Source of the DNA: Tetramitus jugosus
Taxonomy: Eukaryota; Heterolobosea; Eutetramitea; Acrasida; Vahlkampfiidae
Direction of reading: 5' to 3'
Assembly: GCA_937625935.1 (NCBI GenBank)
Contig: OW569387.1
Span: 248,001 to 312,000, forward strand
Length of the DNA: 64,000 nt
Part shown: positions 39,248-48,214 of the stretch, in pieces
Layout of the letters: every line of letters starts with the position of its first letter
How positions within the stretch are numbered: position 1 is the first letter of the stretch
The notes under the pieces: model-generated
The model's input: only the letters and a program-made list of their open reading frames with translations
What the model was told of the DNA's origin: nothing
Databases searched by the model: none
Position numbers and translations under genes: made by a program

Positions 39248-40684
39248 ATGATCACAAAACGATCGTCGACGAAGCCATCTTCATTGTCTGGCTCTGGAAG
39301 TGAGGAGACATCTCCATTGACCTCCCACAAGAAAAACAAGTCATCAGGTACCAAACACTCTGCCTCCATTACAAGTAAGCTACTCTTCTCTGTTTTGATC
39401 CTCGGGTTGACTGTGCTCCTCATCTACTACTTGATTATTCTGTTCAAGAGTGGTGGTACTTCATTCTTTGAGAAAACCAATGAACCAAGCATATTGATTC
39501 ATCAAGAAGATGATACTCAATCTGTAGTAGGTGGTGCAAAAGAACAAGCAGAGAAGCATTTGCCCAATTTACATGAACAAAAGGATTTTTATCTAAAGGA
39601 AAAGTTTATTACAAGTGGGAGCAGTATTGAAAATAATTTGGATAGCTTACAAATTTATCATGATGGAAAAAACAATGATTGGATTATTGCAACGTCGAAA
39701 GCAAGTAATTCTCTCTTTCTTTTTGATGCTCACAATGGTCAATTGTTGAAGCAAATCAAGTCCGAGTCAATGTTGCGACCAAATGGTGTCTTTTTGTTTC
39801 CAACGCTCAATAATCAACCACCGTCGTTGGTAGCAGTGGTGGAGCGAGATGGTCACAAGGTTCAAATTCTCAGTTTACCATCGTTTCAACCAGTGTATAC
39901 GTTCGGACAAAATGTGTTGAAGAGACCGTATGGTCTCGCGATTCAATCACTGTCGATGAATCAGATTGATAAGGAGAAAAAAGTACGAACGGAGAAATAT
40001 AGAATTTTTGTAACTGACAATTTCATGGAACAGCAATATGATGCTGTGAAGGGAAAAATGTCATTCTCCAAGCTACCTCCCATTGATGAATTAGATGGTC
40101 GTGTCAAAGTGTTCCTGGCCACAGTGGAAATCAACTCTGAGAATGACAATGCTGTTCGTGTCGCGTCGGTGCAGTACGAGAGAAGCTTTGGTGAGAATGA
40201 GGTTGGTGATCGAGGTGCGCTCAAAGTAGTTGAATCGATCGTTGTTGATCCACAATACAATCGATTGTTGATTGCTGATGAACACGAGTCGTCATGGGAC
40301 GTTAAGATTTATGATTTGGATACTCTGCGCTTCTCTGGTGATACACTGGGCAATAAGATGGATGAGACGCAGTTGATGAAGTTCAATGCCGAACCGGAAG
40401 GCATTGCATTGTACGCGTGCTCTCCAACAGAAGGCTACTATATATTTACGGAACAACTGTTGTCTCTGACACGGTTCCATGTGTTGAACAGACGCGATTT
40501 CAAATACTTGGGTACATTCACGGGTCATGTGACAAGGAAGACTGATGGTATCGCAGTGACCAACCAGAGTTTTGGAGAATATAAAGGAGGAATGTTCGTT
40601 GCGATCCATGATGACTCATCAGTTTCCGCATGGAAATGGTCGGATATTGCTGATGCCTTGGGGCTGTCCTGTGCCCCACATTAA
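39248..40684 (+). CDS. Type II membrane protein with a phytase-like beta-propeller
   Basis: 478 residues from the first in-frame ATG. A Ser/Lys-rich cytosolic N-terminus, one membrane span near residues 44-67 (LLFSVLILGLTVLLIYYLII), then a luminal/extracellular domain of repeated beta-blades: NDWIIATSKASNSLFLFDAH, RPNGVFLFP, RPYGLAIQS, VVDPQYNRLLIADEHES, EPEGIALYA, TDGIAVT and GGMFVAIHDDSSVSAWKWSD. The order matches beta-propeller (3-)phytase-like proteins, including the closing WKWSDIADALG. Such enzymes release phosphate from phytate using Ca2+; the ligand residues cannot be checked by eye, so an NHL-type binding role remains possible. Confidence 0.7.
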   Translation: MITKRSSTKPSSLSGSGSEETSPLTSHKKNKSSGTKHSASITSKLLFSVLILGLTVLLIYYLIILFKSGGTSFFEKTNEPSILIHQEDDTQSVVGGAKEQAEKHLPNLHEQKDFYLKEKFITSGSSIENNLDSLQIYHDGKNNDWIIATSKASNSLFLFDAHNGQLLKQIKSESMLRPNGVFLFPTLNNQPPSLVAVVERDGHKVQILSLPSFQPVYTFGQNVLKRPYGLAIQSLSMNQIDKEKKVRTEKYRIFVTDNFMEQQYDAVKGKMSFSKLPPIDELDGRVKVFLATVEINSENDNAVRVASVQYERSFGENEVGDRGALKVVESIVVDPQYNRLLIADEHESSWDVKIYDLDTLRFSGDTLGNKMDETQLMKFNAEPEGIALYACSPTEGYYIFTEQLLSLTRFHVLNRRDFKYLGTFTGHVTRKTDGIAVTNQSFGEYKGGMFVAIHDDSSVSAWKWSDIADALGLSCAPH

Positions 40685-40755
40685 CATGTTTTTCTATAGA
40701 TAAAGTGATGCACTTGCAGTTTTGCGGAGGACATATTTATTCAAGGATATTGCAG

Positions 40756-41853
40756 TCATTCACTGTCATCATCACGGCCAGAGGAGAAATCAGAGTCATA
40801 TTCTTGCTCATCATGTGAGAACTTTGTTCTCTTGGCCTGAGGTTCGAATATGGTGTCCTCATCTCCTTCATCGTCCGAATCTTCAAAAGTATGTTGCACA
40901 GAAGAAGGTTTTTCACGGCTACGAGCAAGTGCCTCCCTTAATTTTGAGGCAAGTGGATGAGTATCATCCAAAGAAATAGATCCCAGAGACAGATTTGGAC
41001 TACAATTTTCGAGGAGAAACAGTGCTACATCATACATGTTGGGATCATTCAAGCATAGCTGAAGTGCTGTTCTTTGTTGACGTGTTTGGATATTGATTAC
41101 TCCTTTGCGCATACTGTGCATCAATTTGAGAGCTTCCAAATCTTTCAACCTTGCAGCGAGATGAACCACTGTAAATGATGTGACCGAAGGATTGAACATT
41201 GGTTCAGAGGAATTGGAAGTCAACTCCTTATCAAACTCAATGGTAAACACTCGAATACCAGCATCATTGTACAACAATGGAAGCATCTGAGATAATCTCC
41301 TGTCTCTGCACAGTTTCTCAAACATGAACAGTGCTCTGGGATAGATTGGACCCGCAATACCATCAATCGAATTTCAAAAAGAGCTATTGTATCGACACTC
41401 GCTCAGGAACACGTCCAATACTTCCTTTGGAGTACTTTGATCCATCAAGTGTATCACCATGCAATAAAAGAAGCCATCTGTCACATGCCTACTGAACAAA
41501 AATCCATATTGCTCCATGAGTCGACGACTGCCACGAACAATCCAAGACAAGAATGCCCTTGTTAACCCACTAACATGTCCTTGCAATTCCATGTCTGATC
41601 TCATCTCATTCGACAGCTTTCCAAAATAATTGACATAGAAGTCAATATTGTTCGGCAATGAGTCTGGAAAACTACCATCTAACAATTCGAAGAACCTGGA
41701 GGCCAGAGTAGTGGATACGCCGTGTACAAAGGAGCACGTATGGCGAAAACTAAAACGGTCATGCAATGTGTTGAGGTACTGAGCAATCAGGGGAACAGTA
41801 TCATCAGGCAAGCTCGTCAGAGAAATCATCTTTGTTGTGTTTTCTGCAGGCAT
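40756..41853 (-). CDS. F-box-like / ankyrin protein with an acidic tail
   Basis: Proposed exons 41853-41399 and 41335-40756, with a 63-bp intron (donor GTGTCG, acceptor CCCAG), giving 344 residues. The intron removes the in-frame TGA at 41376-41374 that otherwise splits one continuous frame; the phases (GA|A) agree and the length is like other introns here. The N-terminus is F-box-like (LTSLPDDTVPLIAQYLNTLH, then RFSFRHTCSFV). After the join come ankyrin-like units (TSFTVVHLAARLKDLEALKL, RQQRTALQLCLNDPNMYDVA then LFLLENCS), then an acidic/basic tail with KRTKFSHDEQEYDSD. It is transcribed away from the next F-box gene (divergent, 108 bp between ATGs). Confidence 0.6.
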
Positions 41854-41961
41854 GTAAATTGGGAAAGACGATCCTCTCTCACGAAAAAGATGGAGGTAAT
41901 TATTCTCCGCTGTTCACAAAATTGTGTTCCAGTCGTTTTTTTGCAGAAACCCAACAGACGT

Positions 41962-42933
41962 ATGAAGTTCGATCACTTGGCCGAGGATGTGTTGAGAGAG
42001 CTTCTTCTCTTCTTGCATGTTGAAGATCTTCACAGTGTTCTTCTTGCCAATCGTTATCTGAACCTGGTTGCAGACTCTGAAACCCAATGGCGTCTCGTGT
42101 ACCAGTCATTGGCCACATGTGTTGTCACTCCTGCCAAGTTGGATGATGACAATCAGATGATTGTGGATTCAGATGATAGTGATGATGTACCACCTACTAC
42201 CACTACTACTAGCAAGGACTTTGCTTCTCCTTTAGATGTGCTGCGTAACCACGACAAGCTTTTTCCTAGGCAGACATGGAAGTTCAATGTGCAAATGACA
42301 ACGCGTCACAGATGGGGTTCATTCTTTATTGACGCAAAGGGCAAAAAGATTATGAATCCAATGGATCCAATCATTGACAAGAGTGGAAAGGTGCTTCGCT
42401 TCATCGAAAACGAGTCTGAGAGAGTGAACAGAATCGCAAACACGGTGAGACCTATTAACACAGCAGGAACAACAAGGATTGACCTCAAAGTGCAAATGTG
42501 TATCAGTGATAAGTCGAAAGCTAGCTCTGTTCACTCCTTTTGCTCCGGCTGGGTACTGCTGGGAATTGTCGAAGAGAAAATTTTGCGCAAGTTGTACAAG
42601 AGTAAGAAACGAACATCTGCTTACCTGGGAGGGTTTGAACTGGGAGAAAATCTTGGTTATGCCAACAATGGTTACTTTTACAGGAACAACCATGATCAAT
42701 GGACTGACCAGTTCTATTCTGGTGATGTAATAACATTTATTGTTGATGCCGAAGATGGAAAGGCTTCAGAGGGAAAACGCAAATTTGGACGTTTGACTTG
42801 CTTACTCAATGGAGTTGAGCTTAAAGAACGGTCATTCACAGGTGTGTTTGCAAGCTCTGAATCTAGAATCTACTTTTGTACTCAAGTGAGTGAAGCATGT
42901 CATGAAAATGGTATCACCACAACCATTCAATAA
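41962..42933 (+). CDS. F-box protein with a SPRY/concanavalin-like C-terminal domain
   Basis: 323 residues from ATG 41962, which begins right at the F-box (MKFDHLAEDVLRELLLFLHV, then LLANRYLNLVADSE). A Thr/Asp-rich linker follows (VDSDDSDDVPPTTTTTSK). The C-terminal half is beta-rich (SGWVLLGIVEEKILRKLYKS, NNGYFYRNNHDQWTDQFYSG, GDVITFIVDAEDG, GRLTCLLNGVEL), matching the SPRY pattern of G-W-V-G...Y...G.D-v-i...l-D...l-t-f-x-N-G. Likely an SCF ligase adaptor. The same ORF is open upstream but overlaps the divergent neighbour, so the later ATG is preferred. Confidence 0.7.
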   Translation: MKFDHLAEDVLRELLLFLHVEDLHSVLLANRYLNLVADSETQWRLVYQSLATCVVTPAKLDDDNQMIVDSDDSDDVPPTTTTTSKDFASPLDVLRNHDKLFPRQTWKFNVQMTTRHRWGSFFIDAKGKKIMNPMDPIIDKSGKVLRFIENESERVNRIANTVRPINTAGTTRIDLKVQMCISDKSKASSVHSFCSGWVLLGIVEEKILRKLYKSKKRTSAYLGGFELGENLGYANNGYFYRNNHDQWTDQFYSGDVITFIVDAEDGKASEGKRKFGRLTCLLNGVELKERSFTGVFASSESRIYFCTQVSEACHENGITTTIQ

Positions 42934-43085
42934 ACAATAAGAATGATCCAGAGCCAAAATGCGGAAGTTCGTAAATGAAACGAATCTCGAAGCTCCAATG
43001 AGCAAAATACGGAAATAGGGCAATTATACATTTGAGTGCGTGCGACCCGCTCAATGCGGAAATAGTGCAATTTGGAATGAAGAGC

Positions 43086-43206
43086 GTCTACGTTCATACA
43101 ATGGTGGAACCACCTCTTCCCATTTCGAATAGAGAAGTTAAGCACCATCTGGCTGAGTTAGTATTGAGATAGGAGACTACTCGAGAACCCTCAGTAATGT
43201 CGGCTT
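43086..43206 (+). rRNA. 5S ribosomal RNA (copy 1)
   Basis: A 121-nt sequence with the eukaryotic 5S pattern: 5' GTCTACG, AGAGAAGTTAAGCACCAT (A/C-box region of the internal promoter), GAGTTAGTATTGAGATAGGA then GACTACTCGAGAA, and 3' GTCGGCTT followed by TTT. It is identical to copy 2 at 45341 except for C in place of A six bases before the end, which breaks one pair of the terminal helix (GTCTAC with GTCGGC). It may still be functional. Confidence 0.93.
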
Positions 43207-43252
43207 TTGCACTGCATGGAAGAGCATTTTGTTCGGTGTAACTCCGTAAGAA

Positions 43253-43770
43253 CTAGTCTCCTATCTTAAGTGTGCCGCAACCAAGTGCACTCTGAACCTC
43301 GAGTATAGACCAAGTTGCCATTGGATCTGTTGCTGATTCTCTTTTACTGTACTGATAATGTATCCTGTCATTGGATTCTTGATCACATCCAGTGTAAGTC
43401 TCTCTCCGAACGCCAGTCAAATACTGAAATGCATTATCTGTGATGCTCGTACAATAACTCATATGAAGTGTGTGAATACCAACCAAATGAGTAAAAGCAT
43501 TATCGGTGATTTGTTTGCGATGACCTATAAAGAGAATGCTAGCTAAATAAGTGAAGGCATTGTCTGTAATATTCTCACAACCGCCCATAGAGAGTTTGTG
43601 AATGCCAGCAAAGCATAGAAATGCATCATCCGCAACCTGCGATGATGTGGAGTGAATTGTATTCCAGCCAAAATCTTGTTGGACATGAGCCATCGATTGA
43701 ATTTAAATTGATTGATTCCTTTGCAAGTGTAACTCATTCTCGAGTGTCACAAAACTCAATGACTTCCGAC
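43253..43770 (-). pseudogene. Decayed F-box/LRR gene related to the one at 50730
   Basis: On the minus strand the order of the intact gene is kept in broken frames: the FCDT...MSYTCKGINQFKFNR region, then (after a frameshift) FAGIHKLSMGGCENITDNAF, KQITDNAFTHLVGIHTLHMS and YCTSITDNAFQYLTGV, then a scrambled end. The DNA at 43690-43770 closely matches 50830-50915. Start and several repeats are lost. The left end holds a short inverted piece of 5S sequence (AGTCTCCTATCTTAA, 43254 on). Confidence 0.75.
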
Positions 43771-44128
43771 CAGGTATCCGTGCAAAGAGCATTGTAGTTC
43801 CACACAAAAATGTTCAGCTGAAGTTTCCCCCAAGTTCCACAAAACCATAATAAAAACGGGTCATTTCATACTTACCATCTCTTTTGTTGCATCTCAGGTA
43901 AGCACTACAGCAATTTTCCTTATTCATTGTTCAAGAAAAATCCCGCGAGGGGTGGTTACTGTTTTGTCCATGTTACCCTTGCAATGCTGTTGATTACCTT
44001 TATTCTTCGTTGTCGTGAAACACCGATTTCTTATTCACTCCTCCAGATGGAATTTCCAGTCGAGTTCCTTTTTTTACTTCCCAGAAACTCAATCACTTTG
44101 GCAGAACAAACCAACATCTTTCATTATC

Positions 44129-45262
44129 ATGTCTGCAAGGAGTACGCATGATGTTGTAGGAGTTGATATCGGCACCGACAATGTTCGACTTTGTTATGTA
44201 AAAGACAATAACATATTTCTTAGGTCGTGTCCTTCGCATGTAGCCTTCGATGGTGATGAGATAGTAATCGGTGAAGAGGCAAAGAGGTGCTTTGATGTGA
44301 ACCATATTTACAATTTGAAATGCTTGCTGGGAAGAACATATTTTGGAGCTAAGGAAGCACTGGGAGCCCAACCTAACTTTGATTTGGTTCAATTGTCTGA
44401 TCGACCTTACATCCGGGTGCAGTCAGCAACCAAAATGAATTTTCTGTTGGTAGAAGATCTATTATCTATGATCGTTTCTAAATTGAAGGATGACATGAAT
44501 GTTGACACTGGACCGTTATCTCGTGCTGTGGTAACATGGCCAGGTTATTTTGCAGATACCCAGAGAACTTCCATCAGATTGGTCGTGGAAAATGCAGGGC
44601 TGAGATTGACCAGGGTAACCACAGATTCATCAAGTGCACTCATTGGATACCGAGTTGATGAGAAGTATAAGGCTAGTCAGAAATCTCATCGCATACTAGT
44701 ACTGGACATTGGCGCATCATTTAATATTAATGTTGTTTCCTTTGAAGAGGACTGTCCAGAAACGACATATTCATCTCAAAGTACAAATCTGGGAGGCAAC
44801 GCGCTGACTAAGAGAATCGTAGATCATGTTCACAATCAGTTCAAGCTACAGTACAAGAAAAGTCTATCAGACAATTCTAGCGCTCTCCAGAAACTTAAAT
44901 TGACTTGCGAAGAGGTAAAACATAAGCTATCTTTTGAGGAAGATGCTTTTGGTGAAGTGGCAAATTTGATAGACAATGTCGATTATGGAGTGAGGTTAAA
45001 TCGAGAGGGTTTTAATAACCTTTGCTCTGATCTCTTTCAAGGTATGGTTGGTTTCATTGATGAAACCCTACTACACGCAAAGTGTTCGAAATCAGAGGTG
45101 TCAGATATACTTTTGGTAGGCGGTTCTGTAGCAATTCCGAAGATACAGGAGGTCATCAGACAATTCTTTCGACAAACGACAAATATCATTGTCGACGATA
45201 ATCCAAGCACAATTAACGTACGTGGTGCTGCCATGATTGCAGAACGCATTTCATGCTTTTAG
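44129..45262 (+). CDS. Divergent Hsp70-family protein consisting of the ATPase domain only
   Basis: 377 residues from ATG 44129, the length of an Hsp70 nucleotide-binding domain; there is no substrate-binding domain after it. Motifs in order: VVGVDIGTDNVRLCYV (phosphate 1, normally IDLGTTNS), VVTWPGYFADTQR (normally VVTVPAYF...Q), TDSSSALIGY, ILVLDIGASFNINVVSF (phosphate 2, usually DLGGGT), LGGNALTKRIVDH, LTCEEVKHKLSFEE, and SDILLVGGSVAIPKIQEVIR (adenosine motif). Phosphate 2 lacks the GGGT loop, so ATP hydrolysis is doubtful. Similar NBD-only Hsp70s exist as regulatory or actin-like proteins. It lies between two 5S rRNA genes. Confidence 0.8.
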   Translation: MSARSTHDVVGVDIGTDNVRLCYVKDNNIFLRSCPSHVAFDGDEIVIGEEAKRCFDVNHIYNLKCLLGRTYFGAKEALGAQPNFDLVQLSDRPYIRVQSATKMNFLLVEDLLSMIVSKLKDDMNVDTGPLSRAVVTWPGYFADTQRTSIRLVVENAGLRLTRVTTDSSSALIGYRVDEKYKASQKSHRILVLDIGASFNINVVSFEEDCPETTYSSQSTNLGGNALTKRIVDHVHNQFKLQYKKSLSDNSSALQKLKLTCEEVKHKLSFEEDAFGEVANLIDNVDYGVRLNREGFNNLCSDLFQGMVGFIDETLLHAKCSKSEVSDILLVGGSVAIPKIQEVIRQFFRQTTNIIVDDNPSTINVRGAAMIAERISCF

Positions 45263-45340
45263 CCATCTATCCTAAGCTGGAAAGAATTTCAATTGGAGAG
45301 GGAGCTTTTCGACGAAATATTATTAAAACACCTTATCAAT

Positions 45341-45461
45341 GTCTACGTTCATACAATGGTGGAACCACCTCTTCCCATTTCGAATAGAGAAGTTAAGCAC
45401 CATCTGGCTGAGTTAGTATTGAGATAGGAGACTACTCGAGAACCCTCAGTAATGTAGGCTT
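45341..45461 (+). rRNA. 5S ribosomal RNA (copy 2)
   Basis: 121 nt, same sequence as copy 1 with A restored at the variant site, so the terminal helix GTCTAC/GTAGGC pairs fully. A short T run (TTTT) follows as a pol III stop. It begins 78 bp after the Hsp70-like stop codon on the same strand. Confidence 0.95.
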
Positions 45462-45579
45462 TTGAGTTTTGTCACACGATCTGAGTTTTTACGGTTTCCA
45501 CAAAACGAACCCAATCAAGCAACTGTAGTCTCCATACATATGGATTCAAATTAGCTCTGACCTTTGTTGGGATGCCTGG

Positions 45580-45750
45580 TCAAGTATTATTGAATTTTGT
45601 GATACTCGAGAATGCCTTCAATTAAGTTGTGCAACTAACTACAAAGGAATCAATCAATTTAAATTCCCTGTTCAATACTTGTTTTAAATAGAACCCTCAA
45701 GTCGTAGACGAACATTTTCAATTCTTGGAGGCCGTTCATGCGCTGCAATT
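45580..45750 (+). pseudogene. Small relic of an F-box/LRR gene 5' part
   Basis: GTATTATTGAATTTTGTGAT, ATGCCTTCAATTAAG and AAAGGAATCAATCAATTTAA match the gene at 50850-50910 with substitutions and a small insertion. A second block, GACGAACATTTTCAATTCTT then GGAGG, matches 51047-51070. The reading frame is broken. It lies 120 bp after 5S copy 2. Confidence 0.65.
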
Positions 45751-46373
45751 GAAATTTTGCTCTCAAATCACATCTTCAGCAGAAAGATGGTTGAGTGGTG
45801 TGAAGCCAATTCGATATCTCTTGTCGGGATGAAGAGCAAGGAATAATTCCTGTTCTGGTCTTCAGTTTGTGGTATGTATTTGGTGTTTTTTGACATCAAA
45901 TGGAGTTTTATGGGAACTGAAAGAGCGAAATCTCCGAGTTGAGCTCGGAAGACCGAGCGAAACTGTCCACCCGGACCAAAGTAATAGGCCGGATTACCCT
46001 TTCGTTTCACAACAAGCTGCCACACCAAGACACCAACAATATCACAAAGCAAGGCAGTAAAATGGGGAAACGATTGAACAGAAAAGAAAGAAAACGTGAA
46101 CATGATACAGAGGAAATGGTGGATGATCCAAGAGTACCAGTCATTCGATTCCCTCTGGTCATTCTGAGATATTTAGGTGTAGATTTCTTCTTGATTTTAT
46201 TTGGTTTGTTTGGTGCTGCCATCTCTGGTGCCGTTCCCATAGTGATCAATTTGGTCTTAGGAAATGTGATCGATGGTCTTACCAAGTCCTCTGCTGCCAC
46301 CAAGAGTAAGGTTGTGAATGCAGCTTCTGCCGTCCGTACTCTAGCCTCCTTTCAAACCATTGTGACAAGATCA

Positions 46374-46397
46374 GGAACCTCAGTAATGTAGGCTTTT
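46374..46397 (+). repeat. 5S rRNA 3'-tail fragment 1
   Basis: GGAACCTCAGTAATGTAGGC then TTTT matches the last ~24 bases of 5S copy 2 (one C missing). It sits exactly where the first ABC fragment ends. Confidence 0.7.
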
Positions 46398-46548
46398 GCA
46401 TGGGAGCATTTAAGTCGGTTGCCCTTGGTCTGTTGCTGATTCTCTTTACAGTACTGATAATGATAATGTATTATCCTGTCATTCCCCATCCATTCCATAA
46501 GGACTATCGAACTGGACTCGCAATAACCACCTTCTTTTTATAGGCATT

Positions 46549-46564
46549 AGTAATGTAGGCTTTT
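46549..46564 (+). repeat. 5S rRNA 3'-tail fragment 2
   Basis: AGTAATGTAGGCTTTT, 16 bases identical to the 5S end, placed between the second and third ABC fragments. Confidence 0.65.
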
Positions 46565-46859
46565 GGCCTTGTGTTCGGTTTCTTGTTGTTTCGCTGCCCT
46601 GCATTTCTTTTCTTTGGAAGTTTCAAGTGAACCATATTGTGCAGGAATGGAACTCTTTTGGCACAAACAAATACTTATTGGTCTTCAGTAATACTCAGAG
46701 CAACATGGAGAGGACATCCAGCAACTTATCAGCTGAAACGACTCACTCCTTCCAACCTGGCGAAGTCTTCTGCCGTTGCCCTGGTCAGGGTGAGCAGGTG
46801 TGAGTTTTAAATTACATATGTTATCAAGTCTTCCGCAATCAGATCACTGCAAGAAACCT

Positions 46860-46952
46860 GAACTCAATAATCATCGAGTTTTGTGACACTCAAGAATGGT
46901 TCCACTTTAGTTACACTTGCAAAGGAATCGATTGTTCATGTTCAACAAGACG
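46860..46952 (+). pseudogene. Small relic of an F-box/LRR gene 5' part
   Basis: ATCGAGTTTTGTGACACTCA, AGAATGGTTCCACTTTAG and TTACACTTGCAAAGGAATCG follow the gene at 50840-50900. It ends within 20 bp at TTCAACAAGACG, where a 5S tail begins. Only the segment after the F-box-like start survives. The stretch between here and the ABC relic (46640-46800) has one protein-like frame (MERTSSNLSAETTHSFQPGE) of unknown origin. Confidence 0.6.
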
Positions 46953-46969
46953 AGTAATGTCGGCTTTTA
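46953..46969 (+). repeat. 5S rRNA 3'-tail fragment 3
   Basis: AGTAATGTCGGCTTTTA, matching the C-variant end of 5S copy 1 rather than copy 2. It is joined to the end of an F-box/LRR relic. Confidence 0.65.
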
Positions 46970-47251
46970 TCTTGTTTTCATGTCGGGTCTTTTAAACTCG
47001 ATTGTCTTCGTTCGCTCATAAATTAAGAAATGCATTGCTGTTTCATTGTTTATTATTGTTACAAAAATTAATCTTTCGCATGTATTTCAGCTCTTATCCA
47101 TCATCCATCACACATACACTACTTGACGCAGCTCTCTAACCGTGTGACACATATTCCGCCACATCAACAAAGAGCTGTTTCTCAGGTTTGAACCAAACAA
47201 TGATAGAACTTACTGACAAAAACACACAGTGTACAGAGAGAGAGATTTGAC

Positions 47252-47772
47252 TCATTCATCATCAGCAGTCGTCAATTTTTTCTTTGCCCAGTGAACTGCA
47301 CTCTTATCCACAGCTCTCTTTGGTACTCGCAACACAACAAACGGTTGAGTCGTAGCCATCGTTCCAAACTGACTCTTTGGTTCCTTGTCGCGCGCATAAA
47401 CGTCCAATTTTTTCCTTTTTGAGTCAAACACAATTTTTTTAATGACGATAGAGTAGCCGCCAGTGGGCTTCGAACCTGAGGCGACATAAACGAGCACATC
47501 GTTTGAAAAATCGGTCGCAACGACAATGTCGTTCTTTATGCCTGCGGCGATCGCGTCCTTATCACTACATGTACACATGGTGTGAATATAGATTAAAAAA
47601 AAATTTGTAGAGAGGAAATGAATGAATGAACGTACGATGTAAGATAGAGAATATGAACATCAGTTGGATGAACACCGTAGAATCCTTGTTGAACAATATC
47701 AAAGAGAATTTGTTCCTTGTGTTCACTTTGAGTTGGACTAGTGCTGCTATTGTTGTTGTTGGTGCTGGACAT
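47252..47772 (-). CDS. Small protein with a PrcB C-terminal-like domain
   Basis: Two exons, 47772-47636 and 47564-47252, with a 71-bp intron (GTACGT...CATGTAG) splitting a Ser codon, TC|T; 149 residues. The N-terminus is Asn/Ser-rich, then QSEHKEQILFDIVQQGFYGV. The core SNDVLVYVASGSKPTGGYSI, VIKKIVFDSKRKKLDVYARD and QPFVVLRVPKRAV fits the PrcB_C pattern (xG.kpTGGYsi.i..v......l.v.v....P....t.P...v.vpk). In bacteria that domain accompanies the PrcA/PrcB protease complex; the role in protists is not known to me. No signal peptide or membrane span. Confidence 0.6.
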
Positions 47773-48214
47773 GATAGTAGTTGTTATGGTGTAAAGGTTG
47801 TTGTTTTTTGTTTTTGATCTTGTTGGTTTTTTTTTTGATCGTCGTTATGCTTTTTTGTCCGATTTTGTGTGCCCCGAAGTTTTTATGCCTTTTCGTGTCA
47901 GATGTTTCTGAGATGTTCCATAATTCATCAAGATGTCACGATCGCCTTGGAAGCTTTTGACGAATCACAAACAGCAAAACATTCTCCGTTCATCTGCATA
48001 TATCTTAAGACTTTATCATTGTGCCATGTTTTTCCATGGGCAATCTTTTTAGGGCAAGGGCGATCCGTAGATTTTGACTGGGTGACGTCAATTTTCTCTT
48101 CATAGCGGAGATATTTTGCATTCCACCAAAATTCGCCACGCAACCAAAACTTCAAGTCCTTTTATTGTTCAACAAACAAACAAAAAAATCACAACAACCA
48201 CAATTTGAATATTT
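47773..48214. other. Divergent intergenic region
   Basis: A 442-bp gap between the PrcB-like gene and the transporter, which are transcribed apart, so it must hold both promoters. It is rich in T runs on the left and CAACAA-type leader on the right (48165-48214). No further gene or repeat seen. Confidence 0.4.

Larger units (their letters stand above)
46062..46630 (+). pseudogene. ABC transporter (ABCB-like) gene broken into three pieces
   Basis: Piece 1 starts at ATG 46062 with a basic N-terminus and the first membrane span (FFLILFGLFGAAISGAVPIV, then INLVLGNVIDGLTK), then jumps to VNAASAVRTLASFQ, a motif that belongs far later in an ABC membrane domain, and ends at a 24-bp 5S-tail copy. 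Piece 2 (about 46398-46545) reads SVALGLLLILFTVLIMIMYY and YRTGLAITTFFL, again ABC membrane-domain-like, and ends at a second 5S-tail copy. Piece 3 (46565 on) reads GLVFGFLLFRCPAFLFFGSF. No ATPase domain remains. A ~60-bp block of piece 2 (GTCTGTTGCTGATTCTCTTT region) recurs near 43325 beside 5S copy 1. Confidence 0.55.

Noticed and set aside
43253-43270. A third, inverted 5S rRNA gene
   Set aside because: Only about 15 bases match the 5S complement; too short to be more than a rearrangement scar.
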